A stretch of 64,000 bases of DNA, taken from positions 124,001-188,000 of the forward strand of contig NZ_JAPFQO010000008.1 in NCBI RefSeq assembly GCF_026241195.1. Reading direction: 5' to 3'. The stretch's first letter is position 1. Each line of letters starts with the position of its first letter. The translations under genes and the position numbers were made by a program. The notes under the pieces were generated by a model. That model did no database searches. It had not been told where the DNA came from and worked only from the letters and a program-made list of their open reading frames with translations. This document shows, piece by piece, positions 34,607-44,253 of this stretch. The DNA comes from Pontibacter anaerobius (GTDB taxonomy: Bacteria > Bacteroidota > Bacteroidia > Cytophagales > Hymenobacteraceae).

Positions 34607-35533
34607 TTAAGCATTTGGCTCCTTCGATGTGATGGACCTTGCCTCAATAAAAATGCGCTTCACCTCCGGGTGCTGCTCCAGTAATCTCTTTTCCAGGCGC
34701 ACTATGGCGGCCTCAACCTCCCCAGAGGCAAGTTGGCTTTTAAACTTTATGTCCATAGCCAAGAGAATTTCGAATGGCCCCAAGTGCATGGTTAGCGGTG
34801 GTGCGATCCTTTCCACGGCTGGGTCTGCGTTGGCGATGTTACTTATACTTTCTACAGTCAGTTTATTTGCTCCTTCCCCTATTAAAAGACCTTTGCTTTC
34901 TACCACCAGGAACACAGCCACACTAGCCAGTATTAATCCGATCGCAATGGAAGCGATACCATCAAAATATGGGTTGTTGAACTGATGACTCAGAAACACA
35001 CCAAGGAATGCGACGGCCAAACCCATGATGGCAGCTGAATCCTCGAACAACACGGTGAAAGTGGCGGGATCTTTACTGGCTCGTAAGGCACGAACGAAAT
35101 TCTTATCTACCCTTGTTTTGGAGAAGCTTTTATAGGCTACGGCCCAGGCTATACCTTCAAAAACCATCGCCGCTCCAAGTATGATGTAACTCAGCGTCGG
35201 GTCCTGCAACGGGCTCGGGTGGTTTAAATGAGCGATGCCTTCGTAAATAGACATGCCCCCACCAACGGCAAAGATCAGGATAGCTACAATCAGTGACCAG
35301 AAGTATAACTCTTTGCCATGCCCGAAGGGATGCGAGGCATCGGCAGGTTTCTGACTTTTCTTTAACCCTAATAGTAGTAACAGTGCATTTCCGGTATCAA
35401 CTAAAGAGTGGATTCCTTCGGAGAGCATTGCGGAGCTTCCGCTGAAGCCAGCTGCGATAAACTTCATGATGGCGATAGCCAGGTTGGCAGCCAGCGCACC
35501 ATAAAGCGGAAGCTTTGACGGTTTAACATTCAT
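34607..35533 (-). CDS. Cation diffusion facilitator (SLC30A9-like)
   Basis: A 308-residue CDF transporter: six TM helices, then a C-terminal cytoplasmic domain (VERIAPPLTMHLGPFEILLAMDIKF). TM2 holds HSLVDTGN, and TM5 holds FEDSAAIMG with an acidic pair where zinc CDFs carry HxxxD. This variant ligand set is like the SLC30A9 branch. Between TM2 and TM3 lies HPFGHGKELYFW. It probably exports Zn2+ or a related divalent metal by proton antiport. Isolated gene, next to the copper ATPase. Confidence 0.9.
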   Translation of the reverse strand: MNVKPSKLPLYGALAANLAIAIMKFIAAGFSGSSAMLSEGIHSLVDTGNALLLLLGLKKSQKPADASHPFGHGKELYFWSLIVAILIFAVGGGMSIYEGIAHLNHPSPLQDPTLSYIILGAAMVFEGIAWAVAYKSFSKTRVDKNFVRALRASKDPATFTVLFEDSAAIMGLAVAFLGVFLSHQFNNPYFDGIASIAIGLILASVAVFLVVESKGLLIGEGANKLTVESISNIANADPAVERIAPPLTMHLGPFEILLAMDIKFKSQLASGEVEAAIVRLEKRLLEQHPEVKRIFIEARSITSKEPNA

Positions 35534-35766
35534 ATAGCTTTATACTTTTGATCAAACATAATTTCTCCCTAGCCTACGGTTATAAGGCAGGAAGATTTAC
35601 AGCAGCTGCTCCTGCATGGCTAAAAATGAAAGATTATAGCACCCTGTTTAACGTTGCAAGGCGCTGTAAAGGACTACCTGCCATGCCCAATCAGGCTGTG
35701 GTATAGCTTACGTGGTTTGAGAACTTCTTACTTAAATACCTTGCTGGCCGGGCGGGTTTGCTTCTG

Positions 35767-35895
35767 CTATACTTCATACATCGCCCAACTAACAAAACGC
35801 TGCTTCCCTGACTCTTGGAGAAACACCCAGGCCGTACCCTCGGCTGTTATGGTCTTTTGCTGTAGTTCATATAATTTGTTTAGCTGTAAGTGCAT
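35767..35895 (-). CDS. Possible small protein (42 residues)
   Basis: An ATG-to-TAG frame giving MHLQLNKLYELQQKTITAEG followed by TAWVFLQESGKQRFVSWAMYEV. The composition is protein-like (an amphipathic helix, then a beta-type segment) and no longer frame on either strand explains the 513-base gap. Family not recognised; evidence is composition only. The rest of the gap, including the region upstream of the copper ATPase, shows nothing recognisable. Confidence 0.35.
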   Translation of the reverse strand: MHLQLNKLYELQQKTITAEGTAWVFLQESGKQRFVSWAMYEV

Positions 35896-36046
35896 AACAA
35901 AGGCTGAGTATTTATTTCAGACATTGATGCCCTACCTTGTTTTGCATAATTCGGGGCGGTAATCCTTATTTACCCAATTATCGTTTAGGGTTTTAGGATT
36001 AAGGAAGTTATAGAAACGGCAGTAACAGAAGGTATTTCTCTAAAAC

Positions 36047-38164
36047 ATGAAGGAACACGACCATAAGCATAATCTGCACCAGCAACATAGCCCCAAAGCA
36101 AATGCAGATGCAAAAATTGACCGCACGGAGGAAAAGTTGCAGGAAAAAACACTGCACGGCCACGAGCACGCCATGCACAAGGATACTACCTGGCACCCAC
36201 CGCACGGAGAACACGGGCACGACCATCACCGCATGATGATCGAAGATTTTAAGAAGCGTTTTTGGGTGTCGCTGGTGCTGGCCGTGCCTGTGATCATACT
36301 TAGCCCGATGGTGCAGCATATCCTGGGCTTCTCGCTGGACATACCCTACAGCATGTATATTGCCTTTGCACTCTCCTCGATCATTTACTTTTATGGTGGC
36401 TGGCCTTTCTTAACGGGTTTGGCAGATGAGGTAAAGAAAGGGGCTCCCGGCATGATGACCCTGATCGGGGTGGCTATAACAGTGGCCTATGTTTACAGCA
36501 CCGCAACCGTGTTTGGCCTGGAGGGCATGGATTTTTTCTGGGAACTGGCCACCCTGATCGTGATCATGCTGCTGGGCCATTGGATTGAAATGCGCTCGGT
36601 ACTCGGTGCCTCAAAAGCTTTGGAGTTGCTGGTAAGTATGATGCCCGCAGAAGCCATGCTGATAAGGGATGGGGAAACAGTAAGAGTCCGCATTGAGGAT
36701 CTTAAAAGAAACGACCTTATACTGGTGAAGCCAGGCGAGAAAGTACCCGCCGACGGAGTGGTTGAAGACGGAGAAAGTCACCTGAACGAAAGTATGCTAA
36801 CCGGTGAGAGCAAGCCGGTAAAGAAAATGCAAGGCAACAATGTGATAGGCGGATCCATTAACGGTAACGGCTCGCTGCGGGTACGGGTAGAGCATACCGG
36901 AAAAGAGAGTTACCTAAACAAGGTGATTAATCTGGTGCAGGAGGCGCAGAAAACAAAGTCAGAGACACAGCGCCTGGCCGACCGTGCTGCCAAATGGCTT
37001 ACCTACATTGCCCTTACTGCAGGCTTCGGAACGTTAACCGTATGGTTAATTTTAGGCCAGGAGTTCTCCTTTGCCCTGGAGCGCATGGTTACCGTGATGG
37101 TTATTTCCTGCCCCCACGCCTTAGGCTTGGCCGTGCCGCTGGTGGTGGCAATTTCAACGGCTGTCTCAGCAAACAACGGGTTGCTCATCCGTAACCGCAC
37201 CGCCTTCGAGAACTCACGAAAAATCACCACCGTTATTTTCGATAAAACAGGCACGCTTACCCGCGGTTCCCACGAAATCGCGTCAGTTGAAACTTTTAAT
37301 GGTGTTATGGAGAAACGGGAGATGTTGCGCCTGGCCTCCGGTATAGAGCAGAACTCTGAGCATTTTATCTCACAGGCGATACTTAGGAAAGCGAAAGAAG
37401 AAGGTGTAATCGTACCCCCTTCCCAAACCTTTAACTACCTGCCCGGGAAAGGACTGGAAGGTACGGTAGAAGGCAAAGACGTTAAGGTGGTGGGGCCAAA
37501 CTACATCAAAGAATTTGAGATTGAGGTGCCGGCCAGTACTGCAGAGGAAGGCGTGGAAACTGTGGTTTATGTGCTTCTTAACAAAGAGCCTGTGGGCTAC
37601 ATCACCATGCGCGACCAGATACGGGAAGAATCTGCCGAAGCGATAAGGGTGCTGAAGGAGAACGGCATCAAAAACCTGCTGCTTACCGGCGATAATGAAC
37701 GTGTTGCCAAAAGCGTGAGCGACAAGCTGGGGATGGACGGCTACCTGGCCAATGTGCTGCCGCACCAAAAGCAGGAGAAGGTAAAGGAACTCCAGGAGAA
37801 AGGGGAATTCATAGCCATGACCGGCGATGGTGTGAACGATGCCCCTGCCCTTGCACAGGCCGATGTAGGCATTGCCGTTGGTTCAGGCACAGACGTAGCC
37901 GCCGAGACAGCCGATATTATACTTGTGAATAGCAATCCGCAGGACATTGCATCGCTAATATTGTTTGGGAAAGCCACTTACCGAAAGATGATACAGAACC
38001 TGATCTGGGCCACAGGCTATAACGTGATCGCGTTGCCACTTGCCGCCGGTGTGCTCTATAGCCAAGGGATTATGGTTTCGCCAGCCGTGGGAGCCGCTTT
38101 GATGAGTTTAAGTACGGTGATCGTGGCCATAAACGCACAGCTGCTGCGGAAAGAAATTAAGTAG
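36047..38164 (+). CDS. copB: Copper-exporting P1B-type ATPase, CopB type
   Basis: A 705-residue ATPase. The N-terminal 65 residues are His-rich (HDHKHNLHQQH, HGHEHAMH, HGEHGHDHH) instead of carrying CxxC metal-binding domains, as usual for CopB. Eight TM helices follow. The membrane metal motif is CPH (C355-H357) rather than CPC, the P1B-3 signature. Actuator LTGES, phosphorylation site DKTGTLT (Asp399) and hinge GDGVNDAPALAQADVGIAVG are intact. The nucleotide-binding HP dipeptide is HF (SEHFISQAI, His439-Phe440). Probable export of Cu or Ag to the periplasm, where the oxidase and Met-rich lipoprotein would act. Confidence 0.93.
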   Translation: MKEHDHKHNLHQQHSPKANADAKIDRTEEKLQEKTLHGHEHAMHKDTTWHPPHGEHGHDHHRMMIEDFKKRFWVSLVLAVPVIILSPMVQHILGFSLDIPYSMYIAFALSSIIYFYGGWPFLTGLADEVKKGAPGMMTLIGVAITVAYVYSTATVFGLEGMDFFWELATLIVIMLLGHWIEMRSVLGASKALELLVSMMPAEAMLIRDGETVRVRIEDLKRNDLILVKPGEKVPADGVVEDGESHLNESMLTGESKPVKKMQGNNVIGGSINGNGSLRVRVEHTGKESYLNKVINLVQEAQKTKSETQRLADRAAKWLTYIALTAGFGTLTVWLILGQEFSFALERMVTVMVISCPHALGLAVPLVVAISTAVSANNGLLIRNRTAFENSRKITTVIFDKTGTLTRGSHEIASVETFNGVMEKREMLRLASGIEQNSEHFISQAILRKAKEEGVIVPPSQTFNYLPGKGLEGTVEGKDVKVVGPNYIKEFEIEVPASTAEEGVETVVYVLLNKEPVGYITMRDQIREESAEAIRVLKENGIKNLLLTGDNERVAKSVSDKLGMDGYLANVLPHQKQEKVKELQEKGEFIAMTGDGVNDAPALAQADVGIAVGSGTDVAAETADIILVNSNPQDIASLILFGKATYRKMIQNLIWATGYNVIALPLAAGVLYSQGIMVSPAVGAALMSLSTVIVAINAQLLRKEIK

Positions 38165-38328
38165 CGCACTGCAAGTATGCTCCTATCAGGAATCAGGCAA
38201 AATGTAATCTCCTTATTTTAACGTTTATATAACTGCGCACCATAAAGCGATAGCTTAGTTCTTTAAAGTATGAGTTCTTACACCGGGTATACGAAATTTG
38301 CCTGACAATTAAAGGCCACCGCTTTCGC

Positions 38329-39225
38329 TTAAAGGTGCAGTTGGTCGTAGGTAGGGATGGTGTACTTCTCGCCGCCTGAGAGCAGGTGCACGCGCAGGCC
38401 GCGCACAGAGAAAGGCTCACCAGTACCTATCTTGTATATATCTGTGCAGGTCATATCCATGCCATCCACTATGGTCATCAGTCCGCTGCCAACTACCTCT
38501 ACTTCCTTTCCCTCGGTTATGTAAGCTGCCGTGTCTTCTTCCAAACCCATGCCGATGCAACCCGGGTTAGTTACGATGCATTGACTCATGCGCACAATGC
38601 GCCCCCGTTCTATAAAGTGGGTATCAACAGCCACATTTTTCAGAAACTCCAGACCCGTGGTAATGCGCACATCCCCTTTCAGAAAACCACCATGCGTCAT
38701 CACTTCATAGATCATGGGCGTAGATAAAGCAGTGGCTCCGGCACTGGTACCGGCTATCAGGATATCGTCGTACGTGAAGCGTTCTTTCATCAGTTGCAGC
38801 AACGGGGTACCACCTAAAATGGATGTCAGTCGCAGTTGGTCGCCACCTGTAAAAAAGATCGCCGCAGCTCGCTTAATCACATCATAATGGCTGGGGTCAT
38901 TGGCATCGTCGCGGGAGCGAATATCCAATACCTCCACACGTTTTATTCCCAGGTTTTTAAATACCTTTATATACTCCCTGCCCATTTCTTCAGGAATAGA
39001 AGAGGCAGTGGGGATAACAGCCACTAGCGGGTTATCGCCTTTTATCTCTGATATAAAAAACTTCAGGATTTCCTCACTCTCAAAGTCTATGTTCCGGGAT
39101 TGCTCATCTTTTAGCGCTTCGCCATTCCCTTTGTTTTCGTGGCCGCCAATGGCTAGTAGGCGCCCCTTTGGCATTGGTGCCCCTTTGCGCTGTTTATACT
39201 TGCCCGATACTTTTTGTTTTGCCAT
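38329..39225 (-). CDS. Cyanophycinase (peptidase S51)
   Basis: A 298-residue exo-type serine peptidase that releases beta-Asp-Arg from cyanophycin. Motifs: LLAIGGHENKGNG at the N-terminus, FFTGGDQLRLTSIL, the nucleophile GTSAGAT (Ser in AGTSAGA), and DTHFIERGR. The first 17 residues are basic and precede MPKGRLLAIGG; that Met is an alternative start. No cyanophycin synthetase is in the window, so another iso-peptide substrate is possible. Last gene of an operon with TIGR02587 and TIGR02588 genes (33-base gap). Confidence 0.9.
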   Translation of the reverse strand: MAKQKVSGKYKQRKGAPMPKGRLLAIGGHENKGNGEALKDEQSRNIDFESEEILKFFISEIKGDNPLVAVIPTASSIPEEMGREYIKVFKNLGIKRVEVLDIRSRDDANDPSHYDVIKRAAAIFFTGGDQLRLTSILGGTPLLQLMKERFTYDDILIAGTSAGATALSTPMIYEVMTHGGFLKGDVRITTGLEFLKNVAVDTHFIERGRIVRMSQCIVTNPGCIGMGLEEDTAAYITEGKEVEVVGSGLMTIVDGMDMTCTDIYKIGTGEPFSVRGLRVHLLSGGEKYTIPTYDQLHL

Positions 39226-39258
39226 TTCCAGCTTCTGATAATCACTTAAACATGTAAG

Positions 39259-39708
39259 TCAGGGTTTCTTATAACTCACTACCCTGGATACTATTGTATC
39301 TGCCTTGATGGGGTTATTTGTAAAGTTCACCCACCCTTCCCGCTTCGACTCCTGGGGAGCAAAAGGAATCTGCAACTGGGCTTTCTCCACTTCTTTCCCG
39401 CCCTGCACCAGCACCAACTCAATAGTTACTTCTTCAGCCGTTGCCCCACCTTTATTCTCCAGCAGGATATGATAACGGTTAGGCGCGTTGGCCGATGGAT
39501 CAGACCAAACCTGTACATACAAATCAGGTGTTGATGCTTTATGCGTAAAAGCCTGATAAGCCAGGTAAACCAATATTCCAAGTACAAGCACAATGCTTAA
39601 AGCAAAAACAGACCACTCCAGCCAGTTCTTTTTCTCCTCATGCCGGTTTTCTACAGCCAGTTTCTGGTTATTTCCTGACTGTTCCTGCATTTCATTGTTC
39701 TTTTCCAT
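39259..39708 (-). CDS. TIGR02588 family protein
   Basis: A 149-residue single-TM protein (WSVFALSIVLVLGILVYLAYQAF) with a polar Gln/Asn-rich N-terminus inside and a beta-rich outer domain (RYHILLENKGGATAEEVTIELVL, GWVNFTNNP). These match the TIGR02588 pattern. This family is usually encoded beside TIGR02587, as here (12-base gap). Function unknown; the outer domain resembles CARDB-type beta-sandwiches. Confidence 0.82.
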   Translation of the reverse strand: MEKNNEMQEQSGNNQKLAVENRHEEKKNWLEWSVFALSIVLVLGILVYLAYQAFTHKASTPDLYVQVWSDPSANAPNRYHILLENKGGATAEEVTIELVLVQGGKEVEKAQLQIPFAPQESKREGWVNFTNNPIKADTIVSRVVSYKKP

Positions 39709-39720
39709 TTCAAAGCATAT

Positions 39721-40590
39721 TTACTTGATCAAGAGGCGGCCTGCAGAGGCACCGAGGGACGAAAGTACGCCCAGCACGATTACCTGCGAAAAAGCTACCC
39801 AGAAACTTACGCCATCAAAGCGCCCGAAAAACCACAGTACAAAAGCAGAAGCGCCTAGGGCCGTAAGATAGCTCATGCATGTATCGAAGGTAATATCGTA
39901 GAGAAGGTTATTGGAAGATGGCCCTGCGGTTCCCTTAAAATTACTGAAGAACACCACCACCACACTAAGTAAAAGCGAAAGTATAGCCATGGCTAATATA
40001 TGGGATGGCTTAGCCTCCACAGCTATCAGGATAACCTCTTCGGTAGGCGCTACGTTGCCCCCGATGATGATGGCCCCGCAAAGGCCCAGCACGAAAAGGC
40101 CCAGCTTAGAGCCGCGCCCCCTGGATTCCCGCTCCTGTTTCTCTTTTTCCTCCTTTTCCTCCTGCTCCTCGGCCCCTAGCTGAGCTGTACCGATAGACAC
40201 CCCGATAGAAACGGCCATAGCCTCAATAATAACTTTTCCCATCAGTTCATCGGTACTCATGCCGGTTAGCTGTATCCTATTCAGGGTCAGGAGCACGGCG
40301 AATGAGAGCAACAAGCCGATGCCCATCTCTTCCACAGAATCTATAAAAACACTTTCCCAGGAAGCGTCCGGGTGCATGCCGGCAAAACGGTTATAGCCAA
40401 GCAAGAGCAGGTAGGTAACGATTACCAGCACGATCAGGTCCACGGGTTTTGCAATAAAGCCGGCCCACCATACCTCCATGGTGTACAGCAGCGGAAAGCT
40501 GAACAGCAGCCCTCCTGCAATACCGCGGGCATACTCCTTCAGAGATTTCCGGACAGGCCTTTCGTTTTTATCCTGCTCACTATCAGTCAC
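39721..40590 (-). CDS. TIGR02587 family integral membrane protein
   Basis: A 289-residue protein with about eight TM helices and a cytoplasmic Glu/Lys-rich loop (EEQEEKEEKEKQERESRGRG). The family opening SLKEYARGIAGGLLFSFPLLYTMEVWW and the VIIEAMAVSIGVSIGTAQLG segment are clear. First gene of the operon TIGR02587, TIGR02588, cyanophycinase. Function unknown. Confidence 0.84.
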   Translation of the reverse strand: MTDSEQDKNERPVRKSLKEYARGIAGGLLFSFPLLYTMEVWWAGFIAKPVDLIVLVIVTYLLLLGYNRFAGMHPDASWESVFIDSVEEMGIGLLLSFAVLLTLNRIQLTGMSTDELMGKVIIEAMAVSIGVSIGTAQLGAEEQEEKEEKEKQERESRGRGSKLGLFVLGLCGAIIIGGNVAPTEEVILIAVEAKPSHILAMAILSLLLSVVVVFFSNFKGTAGPSSNNLLYDITFDTCMSYLTALGASAFVLWFFGRFDGVSFWVAFSQVIVLGVLSSLGASAGRLLIK

Positions 40591-40977
40591 GTGTTGCTTT
40601 TTTAATTTTAATTAAGGATTCCTCCAGCCTTTTTGCTTTGTATCTGAGCTGTGCCTTTGAAGTTGCTACCGTCTACGCCAAAAAATAATTGATAGACTAA
40701 TAATATTTGTAAGGTTCAGCGCTCTAAATACGAATTGAAAAAGGAAAGGCTACATGCTGGCTGTTTTTTAGGAGATAGGCAACACTTATAAGTATAAATC
40801 GCATACACTGATATTTTACACGTAAGAAGTTAGCTCCCCAGCGTGCCTGTTTTATACTTAGATGCAGTGGTGGCTTAGCAATAAAAGTGTAGGGGGAGAA
40901 GTATAAAACAACTCCGCAGTATTGAATCACTGGCTTTAGCACTTAAAGGGAAAGGGGCGTCTGGGCTAATGGTCTGG
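40591..40977. other. Intergenic, no gene seen
   Basis: 387 bases upstream of the TIGR02587 operon. Weakly open frames here have no protein character. Three AAGTATA/TATACTT copies lie between 40790 and 40910. No hairpin terminator is seen for the DUF389-like gene's neighbour. Confidence 0.4.
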
Positions 40978-41904
40978 TTAAAGCCTGGCCTTGCTAACGC
41001 CCTTGATAAACCTACGAATGCCATCTCCCCGCATGCCTATCACGGCGAAGGTTATTGCTGCGGCTACAGTGAGGGATGTAATGTTTGCGCCGAATGTTAC
41101 CAGGTGTTCCCATACTTTGTCAGAGGCAGCAAAACCAAATACGGCTTTCAGGCCGAACCAGACTGGGAAAATGGAAATGTGTGCGGTTGCTGCAAGCCCG
41201 ATCAGCTCCCTTCGCCCTGCATCAACCATAGCACCTAAGGCCGCTGCCACCCCGATAACCATTGCAAGTATAAACCCGGAAAGCGGTGTGCCCAACTCCT
41301 GGAAACCGATAGGAGGTTCGGTGAAAAACGCCACACAGGCACCAGCTAGAAAAATCAGGAGCGTAGAAACACACAGCGCAAGTATGCCTTGCCTAAAAAA
41401 GCGCCACTCTTTAAGACAAGCGCCCAGCCCAACCGCCAGCATGTGATGATGATAGGGCAGAAACAACAAGCCGGCTATGATCAGGGGCAGCATGTTTTCC
41501 ACCATGCCATACGCCAGCAATACAGAAGACAGGAAAACGCGGCCCGCCAGGCTGACCGTTACTTTCACAAACTGCCAAAGCTCTTCATACACATCGGTGC
41601 TGGGCCTTGCTATCGGATGTGTTTCTTTGCCGGGCGACTCAGACGCGAATTGAGATTCTGACTTTAGAATGGAGAAGGAAAATGTCTGAGGATCAAAGTA
41701 AGGCGCAGCCATCAGGTCTTCTATAAACTTTTTAGTTTTAGGCGTGGCTGCTTCAATCTCTACCACATCCAGCATCCTTGCAGCACGGTCAGGGCTTTGC
41801 TGCCTGGCCTGTTGAACGGACACCTGGCTTACACCCGAACGAAACGCAACCGCTGCAATATTCTCGCCTTGCCCTTCAGGGGCTTTTACAGTTATTACAT
41901 GCAT
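40978..41904 (-). CDS. DUF389-like (TIGR00341-like) membrane protein
   Basis: A 308-residue protein with a cytoplasmic N-terminal alpha/beta domain of about 90 residues (MHVITVKAPEGQGENIAAVAF..., VVEIEAATPKTKKFIEDLM) and then six or more TM helices (LSSVLLAYGMVENMLPLIIAGLLFLPYHHHML, LCVSTLLIFLAGACVAFF, LSGFILAMVIGVAAALGAMVDA). Architecture resembles DUF389; the classical SPLMGP motif is not present, so the assignment is tentative. A run of three His sits in the membrane entrance. Function unknown. Confidence 0.6.
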   Translation of the reverse strand: MHVITVKAPEGQGENIAAVAFRSGVSQVSVQQARQQSPDRAARMLDVVEIEAATPKTKKFIEDLMAAPYFDPQTFSFSILKSESQFASESPGKETHPIARPSTDVYEELWQFVKVTVSLAGRVFLSSVLLAYGMVENMLPLIIAGLLFLPYHHHMLAVGLGACLKEWRFFRQGILALCVSTLLIFLAGACVAFFTEPPIGFQELGTPLSGFILAMVIGVAAALGAMVDAGRRELIGLAATAHISIFPVWFGLKAVFGFAASDKVWEHLVTFGANITSLTVAAAITFAVIGMRGDGIRRFIKGVSKARL

Positions 41905-42124
41905 ACAATCTGTTTTTCCAGGAGCCGCTGCAACTGCATACTTCCTCTAGCGGACCCCATACTTTTACAAATCATACACAAGCTTACTGTAAAATGTTTG
42001 CCCGGGGAGTTCGTGTTATACTTAAGCGTATTGCCTTGATTGATAGAGTACATGCCACGATGAGGTTGCTAAACCATCCTTCAGATTACTTAAAGAGCCT
42101 CATCGGGAGTACTGCTCAGCTTTG

Positions 42125-43408
42125 TTAGCTAAGCATTTTTATACTTGCCTGATTAAACACTGCTTTCGTTCTATCTTTCTCCGAACATTGGTTTGCGCTG
42201 CGTGTGCCATAGCACCTCATCCTGTAAAAGATGATTCCTGCTGATAAAAACGTAAGTGCAGCAATGAACAGAATAGAGGCATTTATACTTAGCAGGTCTG
42301 CGATGACGCCTGTCAGTATGGCCCCGATGGCATAGCCCAGGTCGCGCCACAGCCTGAAGATACCGATGCTTTGTGCCCTGTCCTGCGGGTTTGTGTTTTC
42401 TGCCACAGTAGCCAAAAAAGTAGGGTAAACCATGGCTGTGCCCCAGCCAAGTATAGTAGACAAAGCCACAAAGTGCAGCATAGAGCTTGCCCAGACAAGG
42501 GCGAGAAGTGCCACCGCCTGCAGCAGCATACCAATAAACAGCATGTTCTTCTTACAGAACGTGTCAGCCATTTTTCCGGTGAAAAGCTGCCCGATGCCCC
42601 AAACCGCAGGGTAAACAGCGGTTACGATGCCGATCTGCTCCAGCGTAAAGCCTTTGCCGGCCAGCATGATCGGGAAGATACCCCAGGCCATGCCGTCGTT
42701 CAGGTTGTTAATAAGGCCTGCCTGCGTAACGGAGCCCAGGTTGCGGTTTTTCCAGGTGGTGTCCCAGAAGACACTTTGCAGCCTTGGAATAATGCTTGAG
42801 GTCGTTTCTTTGGCAACATGGTGGCGTGTGTCCTTCACCCAGAACCAACTCCCGATCAGTCCGAAAAAGACCAGGCCGATACCCAGGTAAAAAGGATAAG
42901 GGCGGATGCCGTACTCCCCCGCAATCCAGCCTGTGAGGAAAGCGACGACGGCCACCGCCAGGTAGCCGGCAAACTCATTCAGGCCCATGGCAAAACCGCG
43001 CTGCTTCTCCCCCACCAGGTCAATCTTCATCACCACCGTACTCGACCACGTAAGGCCCTGGTTGATGCCGAGCAGCACATTTGCCGCAATAATCCAGCTC
43101 CAGTCGGGGGCAAACATCAGTATAAAGGGAATGGGAATACCAATCACCCAACCGGCCACCAGCAGGTTTTTCCGGCCGTAGCGGTTAGCCAGTGCACCCG
43201 CGTAGTAATTGGTAAGGGCCTTTACAATACCGAAAACAATGATGAAGGAAAGGATAGCCGTTTTGGCCGCGATGGCGAACTCCTGCTCCGCGATCTGCGG
43301 AAGTATGGACCGCTCCAGGCCTACCATGCCTCCCACAAAGCCGTTGATGAGAACCAGCAGCGCGAACTGCCGCCAGTTTTCCTTTAACCCAAGTTTAATG
43401 TGCTCCAT
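42125..43408 (-). CDS. Major facilitator superfamily transporter
   Basis: A 427-residue, 12-TM transporter. Motif A (GALANRYGRKNLLVAG) follows TM2, and the second-half equivalent GKMADTFCKKNML is present. Two Met codons lie upstream in frame (43426, 43447). A minus-strand TATCTTTG box at 43432-43439 would start transcription near 43426, so MEHIKLGLKENW at 43408 is the best start. Substrate unknown. The Crp/Fnr regulator gene lies just upstream on the same strand and may control it. Confidence 0.9.
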   Translation of the reverse strand: MEHIKLGLKENWRQFALLVLINGFVGGMVGLERSILPQIAEQEFAIAAKTAILSFIIVFGIVKALTNYYAGALANRYGRKNLLVAGWVIGIPIPFILMFAPDWSWIIAANVLLGINQGLTWSSTVVMKIDLVGEKQRGFAMGLNEFAGYLAVAVVAFLTGWIAGEYGIRPYPFYLGIGLVFFGLIGSWFWVKDTRHHVAKETTSSIIPRLQSVFWDTTWKNRNLGSVTQAGLINNLNDGMAWGIFPIMLAGKGFTLEQIGIVTAVYPAVWGIGQLFTGKMADTFCKKNMLFIGMLLQAVALLALVWASSMLHFVALSTILGWGTAMVYPTFLATVAENTNPQDRAQSIGIFRLWRDLGYAIGAILTGVIADLLSINASILFIAALTFLSAGIIFYRMRCYGTRSANQCSEKDRTKAVFNQASIKMLS

Positions 43409-43479
43409 ATCGCTGCTATTTATACTCATAGCAAAGATAACCAGCACATTACCCGATTCTTTTTACATATGTTAAATAA

Positions 43480-44043
43480 TCACCGCTTCGCCCTGATCCT
43501 GCTCAGGCTCACCTGTGTAATGCCCAAATAAGAGGCAATGTGCTTGAGGGGGACACGCTGTAGGATCTCGGGCGACTCCTTGATGAGGTCGTTGTAGCGC
43601 TCCTCGGCAGTATGGAACTGCAGGCTTTCCAGGCGGTTCACCAGGTTAACGTGTGCCGCCTCAAAGATCTTCCGGAACAGCCGCTCAATCTCCGGAAATG
43701 CATCGTAAAGTTTGAAAAGCTTGTTAGCGTCTATAGCGATCAGCTCGGCATCTTCTACAATCTGAATGCCTTTGCGAGAGGGCCTGCCGCTAAATAGGCT
43801 CTCCACCCGAGCTACAATGGAATGTTCAAACTCAAAGCTCTCCGTGACGTCAATGCCATCTTTGTAGTAGTAGATACGGGCGATGCCCTTTTTCAGGAAG
43901 TAGATTGTTTTGCAGGAGTGGCCGATCGGTTGGAGGTCCTTGTTGCGGGCCATGGAGATTTCGGTGGAAATGGCGGTAATGGCTTCCTGCGCCGCCGGAG
44001 AGATGGGGTAAAAGGCCTTGAAAAACTGAAATAACTCGTCCAT
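43480..44043 (-). CDS. Crp/Fnr-family transcriptional regulator
   Basis: A 187-residue protein (start MDELFQFF; eight further codons upstream are possible). It has the cyclic-nucleotide-binding beta-roll (TIYFLKKGIARIYYYKDG, ESLFSGRPSRKGIQIVEDAELIAID), a long dimer helix and a short winged-helix DNA-binding domain with recognition helix ITQVSLSRIR. The beta-roll lacks a clear PBC phosphate-binding Arg-Ser pair and no Fe-S cysteine set is present, so the effector is unknown, as for most Bacteroidota members of this type. It follows a small gene and precedes the MFS transporter. Confidence 0.88.
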   Translation of the reverse strand: MDELFQFFKAFYPISPAAQEAITAISTEISMARNKDLQPIGHSCKTIYFLKKGIARIYYYKDGIDVTESFEFEHSIVARVESLFSGRPSRKGIQIVEDAELIAIDANKLFKLYDAFPEIERLFRKIFEAAHVNLVNRLESLQFHTAEERYNDLIKESPEILQRVPLKHIASYLGITQVSLSRIRAKR

Positions 44044-44070
44044 ACGTTGAGGGCAACGATGCCCCATGTT

Positions 44071-44253
44071 TTAATCTTTTTTGCTACGGAGGGCGCCGTA
44101 CAGCACCGGGCTGAAAAAACTCAGGTTCTCCAGCACACAAACCATACTGTAAAACTTACCTGGGTCTATCTCCTGTTCCTCGGCCATAGCTGCGATCACG
44201 GCATCCAGCGCCTCCTTATACTTCGCCTTAAACTCCTCTTCCGTCATTTCCAT
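44071..44253 (-). CDS. Small acidic protein (60 residues)
   Basis: MEMTEEEFKAKYKEALDAVI opens an amphipathic helix, followed by EEQEIDPGKFYSMVCVLENLSFFSP. It is protein-like and starts well. It ends 27 bases before the Crp/Fnr start and may be cotranscribed. Family not recognised. Confidence 0.62.
   Translation of the reverse strand: MEMTEEEFKAKYKEALDAVIAAMAEEQEIDPGKFYSMVCVLENLSFFSPVLYGALRSKKD

Noticed and set aside
35654-35962. 102-codon plus-strand frame
   Set aside because: Composition is Cys/Tyr/Leu-rich without domain pattern and lies opposite the more plausible 42-residue frame.
42058-42105. CGATGAGG/CCTCATCG inverted repeat after the MFS gene
   Set aside because: Long loop and no T-run; too weak to call a terminator.
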